Positions 16,676 through 26,351 of a stretch of DNA of 64,000 bases are shown here, one piece after another. The notes beneath the pieces were generated by a model. The model was not told the origin of the DNA. It was given only the letters and a program-made list of their open reading frames with translations, and did no database searches. The number at the start of each line of letters is the position of its first letter. Within the stretch, counting starts at the first letter, position 1. The stretch spans positions 2,480,001 through 2,544,000 of the forward strand of contig NZ_JAPDPC010000001.1 of NCBI RefSeq assembly GCF_026283945.1, written 5' to 3'. The DNA comes from Dyella humicola. GTDB lineage: Bacteria > Pseudomonadota > Gammaproteobacteria > Xanthomonadales > Rhodanobacteraceae. The translations under genes were made by a program, and so were the position numbers.

Positions 16676-17065
16676 ATGGCTCGTTTTGCTCCTGACATCG
16701 AGAAGGCTCGCCGCATAGCGCAAGCAGTCAACAAGGCCGGAAGTGATGGCGACGTTAGTGAGTCCGCGCATAACGTGTTGGCTGAGGAGCAACCAGACCT
16801 GCAAACACTTGCTGCCGCCATCGGCATGCTTGTCCCCACCTCGACCAACGCGGCATGGCATGCGCAGATGCGCCTTGCACTGACGGCTCCCCTGGACGTC
16901 GCCATCGTCGAAGCAAACATGGCGTCCCAGGACGCGCTTTCCACCGCTGCCGATAAGCTGGCAAAGAGGAATCTGTACGTCTCGCTTGCAAGCATGTTCG
17001 TTGCACTAGTCAGTCTCATCGTTGCCATAGCCAGCTCGGTCACTCATATCACGCTGGCCCCCTGA
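16676..17065 (+). CDS. Small tail-anchored protein of the accessory array, 2
   Basis: The protein has 129 residues, started at the ATG in the shared leader GGGAGTTCACGCATGG. The first 95 residues are soluble and mainly helical (DIEKARRIAQAVNKAG, LQTLAAAIGMLV). A single C-terminal transmembrane helix follows (YVSLASMFVALVSLIVAIAS), giving a tail-anchored layout. I do not recognise the family. It is 61 bp after the previous gene and 77 bp before the next. Confidence 0.6.
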   Translation: MARFAPDIEKARRIAQAVNKAGSDGDVSESAHNVLAEEQPDLQTLAAAIGMLVPTSTNAAWHAQMRLALTAPLDVAIVEANMASQDALSTAADKLAKRNLYVSLASMFVALVSLIVAIASSVTHITLAP

Positions 17066-17142
17066 CGCTATACGCCCACGGCGTTACGCCTAGGTCACTT
17101 CTCGGGCAAGATGTTGCAATTCGAAAGCATGGGAATTCACAC

Positions 17143-17775
17143 ATGGACTTTGATCCCGGCTGTGTTGCGCCTGTTGCACACGGTCATTCGCTGCCGTCCT
17201 GGCTTTGGTGGCTTTCTCTGACTGCCGCCGATCAGGGAGCATGGGCTGGCGCGCTCGTGAACTCTCTCGTGGTTGTGGCGACTTTTGCAGCAGCGTGGGC
17301 TGCTCTACACCTTGGTACGCGCGATGCGCGGGAGCGCCAGCGCATGGCCGAGGCGAGCTCCGATGTCGCCGCTGGCCTGATGTTCACGGCAACTGTTGCG
17401 ATCCAGAACTCGTGCGACCTCATTGGCAAACTTCTCACCGGAGAAGAGTTCAACAAAGATCGAGTTGCCGCCATTCGAGAGCTCGCCAGGCGCGCAGCCG
17501 AGATCAGGCGATTTGTCGACGTGTTGGATCGAGGCTGGATTGCTGACCTCGCCAAGACAAAAAAGGAGATGGCACTTGCCTTGGCGTATGCGTTCGGAAG
17601 AGCAGAGATGCTGCCGGACGTAGTCATCAGCTTCAACGACCATCTCCGGGCTGGGCATGATCCGACCATCGAGCACCTTCAGCGCACGCTAGACCGGCTG
17701 AACGAGTTCCAGGCCCAGGTTTCTGAGTACGTCGCTTATTGCACTAAGCATTTCGCGCGACCGACCCCCGAATAG
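17143..17775 (+). CDS. Membrane-anchored hypothetical protein of the accessory array, 3
   Basis: The protein has 210 residues, started at the ATG in GGGAATTCACACATGG, a three-mismatch version of the leader used by the two preceding genes. One hydrophobic segment (WAGALVNSLVVVATFAAAWAAL, about residues 30-52) is followed by a long helical soluble domain rich in Ala, Arg and Glu. That domain contains AAIRELARRAAEIRRFVDVLDRGW. The C-terminus is helical. No recognised family. It lies about 80 bp before the tRNA-Ser terminator, which faces it. Confidence 0.6.
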   Translation: MDFDPGCVAPVAHGHSLPSWLWWLSLTAADQGAWAGALVNSLVVVATFAAAWAALHLGTRDARERQRMAEASSDVAAGLMFTATVAIQNSCDLIGKLLTGEEFNKDRVAAIRELARRAAEIRRFVDVLDRGWIADLAKTKKEMALALAYAFGRAEMLPDVVISFNDHLRAGHDPTIEHLQRTLDRLNEFQAQVSEYVAYCTKHFARPTPE

Positions 17776-17856
17776 TGCCGCATGAGGCCTGATAGGCGGG
17801 CGAGCCACGTTCGTGCGTCTGTATGGGGTGGCGTGTGGGACGCCAAACGCAGGACA

Positions 17857-17883
17857 CAAAAAAACCCCTTATTTCAGGGGCTT
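17857..17883 (-). terminator. Rho-independent terminator of tRNA-Ser
   Basis: On the minus strand a CCCCT / AGGGG stem is followed by seven T residues, about 12 bp after the tRNA 3' end. It matches the position and stem sequence of the terminator next to the tRNA remnant near 750. Confidence 0.8.
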
Positions 17884-17894
17884 AGTTGCGTTTC

Positions 17895-17984
17895 TGGCGG
17901 AGAGAGTGGGATTCGAACCCACGGTAGGCTTACACCTACGGCAGTTTTCAAGACTGCTGCCTTAAACCACTCGGCCATCTCTCC
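17895..17984 (-). tRNA. tRNA-Ser (anticodon UGA)
   Basis: 90 nt including an encoded CCA. The acceptor stem GGAGAGA pairs with TCTCTCC. The D-arm, the anticodon stem GCAGT/ACTGC with loop CTTGAAA (anticodon TGA), the long variable arm GTAGG/CCTAC typical of class II tRNAs, and the T-arm GTGGG-TTCGAAT-CCCAC are all intact. It reads UCN serine codons. It lies close to serS on the same strand and marks the boundary between the accessory block on its left and conserved genes on its right. Confidence 0.96.
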
Positions 17985-18023
17985 GGATTTTTGCTGCGTT
18001 TCCGGCGCATCCAAAGGCACGGG

Positions 18024-18048
18024 TTCCTGCTTTCGCAGGAATGACGAG
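18024..18048. repeat. Dispersed palindromic repeat (variant)
   Basis: TTCCTGC / GCAGGAA arms around TTTC, followed by TGACGAG. The flank and layout match the GTCATCCCAGCG palindrome family found elsewhere in the window. Confidence 0.5.
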
Positions 18049-18094
18049 CGGGTGTTTCTGGGATCCCGACTCGTCTTGCAGGGCCGACATCCTA

Positions 18095-18457
18095 TCAGGA
18101 ATGGGGTGCGGTGCCCTGCCCTTTTTTCGACAAGGCGATCATCGCCCACAGCATGATGGCAACGGGGAAGGCGGCGCCGATCAAGGGCAGGAGCAGGATC
18201 GGTTGGCGGACCACCATCGGCACCAGTTGAGTGGCGCTGGCGAAGCCGATGATCCAGAAGCGGGCCTTGCGGCTGGTGCGGGCGAACCAGAATGCGCCGA
18301 TCACCAGCACGGTGGCGATGATGGATAGCGCCAGGTCGACGGGGGGCAGCGGGAACATGCTGAACAGACCGAGGCGGGTCAGCAGTTCCGTGGCCAGGAT
18401 CGTCAGCAAGGTGTAGCTGGCGGTGAGTTCGACCTTGTCCCAGCGCGGGGTGCTCAT
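18095..18457 (-). CDS. Hypothetical four-helix membrane protein
   Basis: The protein has 120 residues with four hydrophobic segments filling most of the length (TLLTILATELLTRLGLF, LALSIIATVLVIGAFWFA, FWIIGFASATQLVPMVV, LLPLIGAAFPVAIMLWAMIAL). Its ATG is seven bases after the serS stop codon, and GAGG overlaps the serS end, so it is almost certainly the second gene of a serS operon. No family is recognised. Confidence 0.7.
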   Translation of the reverse strand: MSTPRWDKVELTASYTLLTILATELLTRLGLFSMFPLPPVDLALSIIATVLVIGAFWFARTSRKARFWIIGFASATQLVPMVVRQPILLLPLIGAAFPVAIMLWAMIALSKKGQGTAPHS

Positions 18458-18464
18458 GACGGCC

Positions 18465-19778
<1,314 letters not shown>

Positions 19779-19844
19779 TTATCGCTGGGTGGTTGGGATG
19801 GCTGCAATGTTGGGGGTTTGTGGCATCACGAAACCCCATCTGTG

Positions 19845-19882
19845 CTCCCTCTCCCCGGCGGGGAAAGGGTTGGGGTGAGGGG
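19845..19882. repeat. C/G-rich intergenic repeat, left arm
   Basis: CCCTCTCCCCGGCGGGG followed by GGGTTGGGGTGAGGGG. It is an imperfect inverted partner of 19943-19979. Repeats of this CTCTCCCC / GGGGAGAG type are widespread in intergenic DNA of Xanthomonadales. Confidence 0.6.
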
Positions 19883-19942
19883 CAATCTGGCGACAGAGCC
19901 ACATCCGGGCCGGTTCTTTTGCAGCCCTACCGCGAGCACCCG

Positions 19943-19979
19943 CCCCTCACCTCGGTCCTCTCCCCGGAGGGGAGAGGAA
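19943..19979. repeat. C/G-rich intergenic repeat, right arm
   Basis: CCCCTCACCTCGG followed by CTCTCCCCGGAGGGGAGAG, which alone forms a hairpin. It pairs in inverted orientation with 19845-19882. Confidence 0.6.
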
Positions 19980-19990
19980 GCAAAACGCTC

Positions 19991-20563
19991 CTAGAACGTC
20001 TTCCGCCGCCGCCCCAACCACCACGCCATCACCGCGCCGGCCAGCAGCCAGCCTACGATCTGCTCGACCAGGGCGGCCATGGTCATCTGGGCGGGAAAGC
20101 GATACCAGGTCCAGTACGGCACCAATTCGCTAAGCCAGGCGAACACGGCAAAGGCCAGCGCAATGTACATGCGCTTGATCAAGCCGAATGGCCCCAGCGC
20201 CATCACAAAGGCCAGCGCGAGCGCGGCCAGGGTGTCTGAAGCCCACTGCCGCGGCAGTTGGCGGGTCATGTTGGAAAGATCCTCACCCTGCGGCATGTAG
20301 ACCACCCACGCATAGGGCGACGCCTGGGACTTGGTGGAATACGCGGCGATGGTCGCCTTGTCACCCATCTTGGCGGGATCGATCGACGGCAGGATATACA
20401 CGCCGGGTTCCGTGCCCAGGCCCTGATGCAAGGTGCTGAGCACCACATCCTCATTCACCGGCTGGTGAATGCCCGGATTACCCAGGCCCAACGCCATATG
20501 GGCGATGGCACCCCACAGAAACATCACGATGCCGCCCATCAGTGCCGCTACGAGTACACGCAT
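19991..20563 (-). CDS. Hypothetical inner-membrane protein
   Basis: The protein has 190 residues. It opens with a membrane helix (VLVAALMGGIVMFLWGAIAHM), has a periplasmic domain of about 75 residues including GVYILPSIDPAKMGDKA and YAWVVYMPQGED, and ends in three more helices before a basic tail GRRRKTF. The layout is consistent and gene-like, but I do not recognise a named family. It lies between serS and the DsbA-like gene, all on the minus strand, separated by repeat-bearing intergenic DNA. Confidence 0.7.
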   Translation of the reverse strand: MRVLVAALMGGIVMFLWGAIAHMALGLGNPGIHQPVNEDVVLSTLHQGLGTEPGVYILPSIDPAKMGDKATIAAYSTKSQASPYAWVVYMPQGEDLSNMTRQLPRQWASDTLAALALAFVMALGPFGLIKRMYIALAFAVFAWLSELVPYWTWYRFPAQMTMAALVEQIVGWLLAGAVMAWWLGRRRKTF

Positions 20564-20680
20564 GGTCCGCTCCCCACGAAACCTTCGGTGGGCCGAATCT
20601 ATGCCCCCAGTGCGACGGGCCGCAAGCTGTGTCGCAGCAAGGCGGCTCAGGCTTGCCCAGTGAAGGCGGGCGCTGCGCGC

Positions 20681-21310
20681 TCAGGTGAAGCGTGCTACGC
20701 CAATCGGCAAGGTCGCCACACGCTGCATCTCAGGCTCGTCCCAAAGCAACGGATTGAGCAGGCAGGCGAGCGCGAAATCATGGGCGTCGTCGCCCCAGAA
20801 AAGACGGCCGTCCAGCGAGAGCGTGGGAACGCCAAACACGCCCTCCTCCATGGCGGCATCGAAATTCGCCTTGAGTCGCGCCTTGACCGCAGGGTCGGCG
20901 ATAGCTGCCGCCGGATCGGCGATACCCAGATGCGCTGCCACCGGTGCCAATGCTTCCACGCTATCGCCCGCGTGGCCCTGCCCCCAGATCCAATCGAAGA
21001 TCGCATCCGTTGCCGCCACGCTGCTGCCGGCGGCAATGCATAGCCGCAGTGAGGTCAGCGGATTGAACGGATGCGCAGGCGGAAAGCGCAGTGACTGACC
21101 GGCTTGGCGGGCGCGCCACAAGGCGTGGCGATAAGTGAACTCGCGCTTGAACGGAATTTCTGCAGGCCCTTTCTGCCCGCGACGATCGAGCACACCGGCA
21201 AACAGGATGGGACGCAAGGTCACCGGATGTGTCGTGGCGAGGGCCTTTACCTTGGGCCATTGCAGCCAGGCAAAGGGGGAGATGAAGTCGAAATACCAGG
21301 TGATCGGCAT
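20681..21310 (-). CDS. 2-hydroxychromene-2-carboxylate isomerase family (DsbA-like)
   Basis: The protein has 209 residues from the ATG before PITWYFDFISPFAWLQW. That N-terminus, with Ser instead of the redox CxxC, is the signature of kappa-class-GST-like 2-hydroxychromene-2-carboxylate isomerases. The C-terminal part EEGVFGVPTLSLDGRLFWGDD carries the cis-proline loop and the WGxD motif of the family. The classic reaction is a glutathione-dependent isomerisation in naphthalene breakdown. No other degradation genes are nearby, so the true substrate is unknown. GAGG precedes the chosen start. Confidence 0.88.
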   Translation of the reverse strand: MPITWYFDFISPFAWLQWPKVKALATTHPVTLRPILFAGVLDRRGQKGPAEIPFKREFTYRHALWRARQAGQSLRFPPAHPFNPLTSLRLCIAAGSSVAATDAIFDWIWGQGHAGDSVEALAPVAAHLGIADPAAAIADPAVKARLKANFDAAMEEGVFGVPTLSLDGRLFWGDDAHDFALACLLNPLLWDEPEMQRVATLPIGVARFT

Positions 21311-21395
21311 GGCATACCTCGGATGAAAGGCTGGGGCTCGTTCGTGTATACGAACCACGGCCGTCTAACACAAAGATTGATGGGCCAAACGAATT

Positions 21396-21421
21396 GTCAT
21401 CCCAGCGTTCGCTGGGATGAC
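21396..21421. repeat. Dispersed palindromic repeat (perfect)
   Basis: A perfect 12-bp inverted repeat, GTCATCCCAGCG and CGCTGGGATGAC, with a TT centre, followed by GAGC. It is the best copy of a family with members at 29522-29547, 31035-31131 and 31163-31180. Confidence 0.85.
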
Positions 21422-21452
21422 GAGCATTAAGAACTCTGCCTTTTCCCGAGGA

Positions 21453-22790
21453 TCATTTATTGCGCGCTTGGCGCCTCGCCTCGCGCAAGCTCAACAGCTT
21501 TTCGCGCAGCTTCAATTCCAGGCCGCGCTCTACCGGTTCGTAGAACACCGTGCCATCGAGCTGGTCCGGCAAACATTGCTGGTCAAGCGCCACACCGCCT
21601 TCGGCATCGTGGTCGTACTGATAGCCGGTGCCGTAGCCAAGCCCTTTCATCAACTTGGTCGGCGCATTGCGCAAATGCATCGGCACGTCGAGCGTGCCCG
21701 TTTCGCGGATCAAGGCGCGGGCCTGGTTATAGGCCTTGTATGCCGCGTTGCTCTTGGGCGCGATGGCCAGCCAGATAGCGAGCTGCGCCAGACCCAGTTC
21801 GCCTTCCGGGCTGCCCAGGCGCTCGTAGGTATCCCACGCATCCAGCGCCATGCGCCATGCGCGCGGCTCGGCCAGGCCGACATCTTCCACCGCCATGCGG
21901 GTCATGCGGCGGGCGAGATAGAGCGGGTCGACGCCGCCATCCAGCATGCGGCACAGCCAGTACACGGCAGCGTCGGGATCGGACGAACGCACGGATTTAT
22001 GCAGCGCCGAGATCTGGTCGTAGAACTGCTCGCCGCCCTTGTCGAAACGCCGCGTGCGATCGGCCAGCACCTGGGTCAGCGTGGCGTCGTCGATGTGGTG
22101 GTTCTCGGCCAGCTCGGCAGCGATCTCCAACAGCGTCAGGCCGCGACGCACATCGCCATCGGCAGCGTGCGCGATCAAGCGCAGCGACTCGTCCGCAACC
22201 TCCAGCGCCATCTCGCCGAGGCCGCGCTCGTGATCATTCAAGGCGCGCTTGAGTGCGGTGACGATGTCGTCAATCGTCACCGACTCGAGCACATGCACGC
22301 GGCAGCGCGAAAGCAGCGCGGAGTTCAGCTCAAACGACGGATTCTCGGTGGTGGCGCCGATGAAGATGATGATGCCGCGCTCGATATGCGGCAGGAACGC
22401 GTCCTGCTGCGCCTTGTTGAAGCGGTGCACCTCGTCCACGAACAACACCGTGCGGCGTCCCTGGGCGAAGTTGGCCTCCGCTTCGGCCAGCGCCTTGCGC
22501 ACATCAGGCAGGCCCGAGAGCACGGCGGAGATCGCACGGAAGTCGGCATCCGCATAGCGCGCCACCAACAATGCAATCGTGGTCTTGCCGCAGCCGGGCG
22601 GCCCCCACAACACCATGGAGTGCACGCGCCCGGCCTCGAGCGCGCGCCGCAGCGCCTTGCCGGGTGCCAGCACACGTTGCTGGCCGACGATTTCGTCGAG
22701 CGTGCGCGGGCGCATGCGTTCGGCCAGGGGCTTCAATTCATCGGACTCAGCAAACAGGCCCGGGGCGTCGTACATATCGCGGCGTGACAT
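21453..22790 (-). CDS. rarA: Replication-associated recombination protein A (RarA/MgsA AAA+ ATPase)
   Basis: The protein has 445 residues from the ATG before SRRDMYDAPGLF; the second Met five codons on is an alternative. LAERMRPRTLDEIVGQ opens the family. Walker A is GPPGCGKTT, Walker B is VLFVDEVHRFNKAQQDAFLP, and sensor 1 is IIFIGATTENPSFELNSALLSR. The C-terminal tetramerisation part includes ALHKSVRSSDPDAAVYWL and PTKLMKGLGYGTGYQY. RarA acts at stalled replication forks and single-strand gaps. In E. coli the order is lolA-rarA-serS; here about 7.5 kb of other genes separate lolA from rarA. Confidence 0.97.
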   Translation of the reverse strand: MSRRDMYDAPGLFAESDELKPLAERMRPRTLDEIVGQQRVLAPGKALRRALEAGRVHSMVLWGPPGCGKTTIALLVARYADADFRAISAVLSGLPDVRKALAEAEANFAQGRRTVLFVDEVHRFNKAQQDAFLPHIERGIIIFIGATTENPSFELNSALLSRCRVHVLESVTIDDIVTALKRALNDHERGLGEMALEVADESLRLIAHAADGDVRRGLTLLEIAAELAENHHIDDATLTQVLADRTRRFDKGGEQFYDQISALHKSVRSSDPDAAVYWLCRMLDGGVDPLYLARRMTRMAVEDVGLAEPRAWRMALDAWDTYERLGSPEGELGLAQLAIWLAIAPKSNAAYKAYNQARALIRETGTLDVPMHLRNAPTKLMKGLGYGTGYQYDHDAEGGVALDQQCLPDQLDGTVFYEPVERGLELKLREKLLSLREARRQARNK

Positions 22791-23122
22791 ACCGCGAATG
22801 ATAGGACATCGAGGCGCCACGAGCCGCAAGGACAGCGCGAGCCTCGCATGCACCATGAGCTACGAGCGCGGTTGTGGGCCTGAAACAGCGCACAGAAATC
22901 GCTTCGATCATTAATCAGATAATGATCGTTTATTACAAACCTTATGGCCAGCTTATAATTACCTTATAGCGATTATCTTCACCTTTCTTAGTATTGTCTT
23001 AGCGTAATTTAATTCGATTATCTATGATTCATCGAATAATCATTTTGTTGCCAAATTGTCATATTGCCCTATTACGGTGACGCTCCGCTTCACACCTCAA
23101 TAACAATCTAATCGGGCTCCCC
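22791..23122. promoter_or_regulatory. AT-rich promoter region of the TonB receptor with Fur-like half sites
   Basis: From about 22910 to 23075 the sequence is strikingly AT-rich compared with its surroundings. GATAATGAT at 22918-22926 matches the left half of the Fur consensus, and ATAATCATT around 23036-23044 matches its centre-right. A sigma70-like pair TTGCCA (23048-23053) and TATTAC (23070-23075) with a 16-bp spacer lies about 50 bp before the start codon. Iron control by Fur is inference. Confidence 0.5.
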
Positions 23123-25300
23123 ATGACACGGCAGACTAAGGCGCTTTATTTGCGCTCTCGGACGACTATTGCTCTTTGCCTGGCCGCAGCTCTCGCGTCA
23201 CCCGCCTGGGCCAGCGACGCTACATCGGCAGACAGCAGCGCCGCGACGGCAGCGGCTAAAAACCTGGATGCGGTCCAGGTCACTGGCACCGACGTAATCA
23301 GCAATATTTCGCCGACCCAGGGTTCGGCCATTGCCACCCAGCCGCAGTCGATCATCAACAGCCTGTTTATCCAGAAGAACGTGCCGCCGACCGGCGACTA
23401 CACCGATGCGATCGCGATTGCGCCCAGCATCTCCACCGTGGCGCCGAACGGCCCGGGCCTGATGGAAGCCCCGGTGGTCGCCATGCGCGGCTTCCAGGAC
23501 GGCGAGTACAACGTCACCTTTGACGGCATCCCCTGGGGCGACCCGAACGACTTCACCCACCACTCGACTTCGTACTTCAACAACGCCACCACCGGCAGCA
23601 TCCTGATCGATCGCGGTCCGGGCACGGCCAGCACACTGGGCAACGCCACCTTCGGCGGCACCGTCGGGGTGAACTCACTGACGCCGTCCGACCACTTCAG
23701 CATCGAGCCCTACCTCACCTTCGGCAGCTGGAGCACCGAGGTCCAGGGCGCGACGTTCAACACGGGACGCATCGATCAGACCGGCGGCACCACCGCCTCG
23801 ATCAATGTGCAGAACAGCGATTCGGACGGCTATCTCACCTACTCGGGCCAGCGCCGGCAGAACGTGTTCGCGAAAATCGTGCAACCGATCGGCGACAACA
23901 CCACGCTGACGTTCGCCGGCATGTACAACAACATCCACCAGTACGTGCCGTTTGGTGCCACCGCCGCGCAGATCGAGCAGCACGGTCCGAACTACGCGCT
24001 CAGCAATGATCCGACGAGCCAGAACTACTACGGCTACAACAAGGACGAAATCAGCACGTACCTGGGCTACCTCGGCCTGCACTCGGAGTTCGCTGGCTGG
24101 ACCATCGACAACAAGGCCTATACCCTCGCCTACAACCACTTCGGCTACAACGGCGAAGACCCGAACGGCGAAACGCCGAACGGCACGATTTACGGCCCGG
24201 ACAACGTCCCTGGCCAGCGCATGCGCAACTGGTATCGCTCCTGGGGCGATATTTTCCGCCTGACCAAGGAACTGGGGCCGGGCGAGATCCACACCGGCTT
24301 CTGGTACGACGACCAGGACAACCTGCGCTGGCTGCATGAAGTGGATGCCACCTTGAACGGCGCGCCCAACGCGGTGCCGGCTTCGGCGGCCATCGATCGC
24401 GACATGACCGACTCGCTGCGGACGTTCCAGCCCTACCTGGAATACCAGTGGAACATCACCGACGCGGGCTACCTCGTCGGCGGCATGAAGTACGTCGATT
24501 TCAAGCGCGACATCGATGCCACCGTGAACCAGAAGACCGGCGATCCGCTGAACTACTCCAAGGACTGGACCAAGGCCCTGCCCTCGGCGGCGCTGCACTG
24601 GCAGTTCACCTCGAACTGGACGGCTTACGCGCAGTGGGCCAAGGGTTTCCTCGCGCCCAACCTCAACACGTTCTACACCACGGCGCCGCAGGACAATACC
24701 GTCAGTCCGCAGCAGACCATCAATCGCCAGCTCGGCACCAACTGGAACGACGATCGCCTGACCTTGTCGGCCGACGTCTACTACATCAACTTCAACAACA
24801 AGATCGAAAGCCGCAAGGTCGGTGGCATCACCACCTTCTTCAATGAGGGCGGTGCCGTCTACAAGGGCTTCGAGGCGGAAGGCAGCTACCTGATCGGCGC
24901 CGGCGTCAGCGTGTACGCGAACGGTTCGCTCAACCGCGCCACCGACAACACCACCAACCAGTGGCTGCCGAACGCGCCGAGCAAGACCGCGGCGCTTGGC
25001 GTGATCTACAACCAGGGTCCGCTGTACGCGTCGCTGATCGACAAGTTCGTCGGCTACCGCTATGGCGACACCGGACAGACGCAGCCGTTTGGCGGCTACG
25101 CGACCACCAACTTCGCCGCCAGCTACGCCTTTGCGGATATGGCCGACCTGAAAGAAGTCCGCGTGGGCCTGCAGGTCTCCAACCTGTTCGACAACAAGAG
25201 CATCTACGCACTGGCCGGCTACACGGCGCAGGACAACACGCCGCTGTATTTCACCATCCCGGAACGCAGCTACATGGTTACGCTCTCGGCGAAGTTCTGA
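23123..25300 (+). CDS. TonB-dependent outer-membrane receptor
   Basis: The protein has 725 residues. A signal peptide ends near SPAWA (about residue 30). LDAVQVTGTD acts as a TonB box, followed by the plug domain with VVAMRGFQDGEYNVTFDGIPWGD and the barrel entry LIDRGPGTASTLGNATFGGTV. The C-terminus ends in VTLSAKF, the usual terminal beta strand with aromatic last residue. It imports a substrate across the outer membrane using TonB-ExbBD energy. The next gene, an acid phosphatase, starts two bases after the stop, so the ligand could be a phosphorylated or metal-phosphate compound (inference). Fur-like sites lie upstream. Confidence 0.93.
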   Translation: MTRQTKALYLRSRTTIALCLAAALASPAWASDATSADSSAATAAAKNLDAVQVTGTDVISNISPTQGSAIATQPQSIINSLFIQKNVPPTGDYTDAIAIAPSISTVAPNGPGLMEAPVVAMRGFQDGEYNVTFDGIPWGDPNDFTHHSTSYFNNATTGSILIDRGPGTASTLGNATFGGTVGVNSLTPSDHFSIEPYLTFGSWSTEVQGATFNTGRIDQTGGTTASINVQNSDSDGYLTYSGQRRQNVFAKIVQPIGDNTTLTFAGMYNNIHQYVPFGATAAQIEQHGPNYALSNDPTSQNYYGYNKDEISTYLGYLGLHSEFAGWTIDNKAYTLAYNHFGYNGEDPNGETPNGTIYGPDNVPGQRMRNWYRSWGDIFRLTKELGPGEIHTGFWYDDQDNLRWLHEVDATLNGAPNAVPASAAIDRDMTDSLRTFQPYLEYQWNITDAGYLVGGMKYVDFKRDIDATVNQKTGDPLNYSKDWTKALPSAALHWQFTSNWTAYAQWAKGFLAPNLNTFYTTAPQDNTVSPQQTINRQLGTNWNDDRLTLSADVYYINFNNKIESRKVGGITTFFNEGGAVYKGFEAEGSYLIGAGVSVYANGSLNRATDNTTNQWLPNAPSKTAALGVIYNQGPLYASLIDKFVGYRYGDTGQTQPFGGYATTNFAASYAFADMADLKEVRVGLQVSNLFDNKSIYALAGYTAQDNTPLYFTIPERSYMVTLSAKF

Positions 25301-25302
25301 CC

Positions 25303-26010
25303 ATGATGCGCATGACGATCCTCTGGCTGGCACTGTCGCTGGCCCTCCCCGCCGCTGCCTCTGGCAGCGGTGGTTCCACCCCGGACCTGGTAGCTGTGCT
25401 GCCGCCTCCGCCGGCCGCAGGCTCGCTGGTGGCGCAGCACGAGCTGCAGACGGTGCTTGGCGTGCAGGCAAGTCGCACGCCGGCGGACGAAGCCGCCGCA
25501 CGCGCTGACGACGAACATTCGGTGTTCCGCTTCGCCGATGTCTTCGGCAGCGGTTTCGAGGCAGCGAAACTGCCGCGCACGGCGGCCTTGTTCGTGCGGC
25601 TGGTCGCTTACGACAAGGCCGCCGTCAAGCCAGCGAAGAACTACTGGCATCACCCACGCCCACCGTTCGTGTCGACGCAGGTGAAGCCGCTGGCGCAAGA
25701 GAAGGCAGACGACTGGAGCTATCCCAGCGGCCACGCCACGCTGGGCTATAGCGAAGCCGTGTTGCTGGCCAACATGGTGCCGGAGAAGCGCGCGGCCATT
25801 TTTGCCCGGGCCGACCTGTATGCCCTGCATCGCGTGGTGATGGGCGTGCACTTCCCCAGCGATATCGAAGCCGGTCGACTGGCCGGCACCGTGATTGCTG
25901 CCGACTTGCTGCATGACCCGGATTGGCGGGCGGACTACGAGGCGGCGCGAGCAGAGTTGCGCGCCTCGCTGAAACTGCCAACCACCCCTCCCAAGGACGG
26001 ACCGGGCTGA
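25303..26010 (+). CDS. Exported PAP2 / class A acid phosphatase
   Basis: The protein has 235 residues. A signal peptide (MTILWLALSLALPAAAS) is followed by the three motifs of class A non-specific acid phosphatases: K112 with RP at 119-120, PSGH at 141-144, and HRVVMGVHFPSD at 176-187 carrying the motif-3 His and Asp. All catalytic residues are present, except that the usual Ser of motif 3 is His. It would hydrolyse phosphate esters in the periplasm. The start is two bases after the TonB receptor stop, so the two are surely co-transcribed. This suggests cleavage of a ligand brought in by the receptor. Confidence 0.9.
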   Translation: MMRMTILWLALSLALPAAASGSGGSTPDLVAVLPPPPAAGSLVAQHELQTVLGVQASRTPADEAAARADDEHSVFRFADVFGSGFEAAKLPRTAALFVRLVAYDKAAVKPAKNYWHHPRPPFVSTQVKPLAQEKADDWSYPSGHATLGYSEAVLLANMVPEKRAAIFARADLYALHRVVMGVHFPSDIEAGRLAGTVIAADLLHDPDWRADYEAARAELRASLKLPTTPPKDGPG

Positions 26011-26351
26011 CGGCCCGCAAGGCGGCATCGGCCTGGAACACCGGTGCCGCCGACAAGGCCTGTTTCAGCAACTGATGTTGGCGCCGCACATGCGAACGGC
26101 CACGCAACATCGGTACAGGATATCGCCTCGCTATACGTCGTGATGAAAAATGCCGCTGCCGTGGGCTACGCAGGTGTATCAATAGGGCAACATCGCGTCG
26201 GTAATGGACATGTCGGTAGCGGACGACGGCAACCCAGGCACTGCCAGATTGGCATGGCGTATGATCTCCCGATGATAGGGCATGTCAGCGAGCAACTCGC
26301 TGCAGCTATCATCCGGTCTCACATGCGGCATCCAGGCCGCAGTGAGGCGAC
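26011..26351. other. Gene-free interval
   Basis: About 340 bp between the phosphatase and the sensor gene. Plus-strand frames can be read but overlap the N-terminus of the sensor gene and are not protein-like. No hairpin or repeat stood out. The GAGG ribosome-binding site of the sensor gene is at the right end. Confidence 0.45.

Noticed and set aside
15767-17775. Chromosomal integron cassette array
   Set aside because: Cassette-like gene sizes and gaps prompted a search for attC sites, but no RYYYAAC ... GTTRRRY pairs with the right inner palindromes were found between the genes, and there is no integrase gene.
23675-25501. 608-codon minus-strand open frame opposite the TonB receptor
   Set aside because: Its codons mirror those of a clear receptor gene in high-GC DNA; the translation is Arg/Val/Gly-rich without any family pattern.
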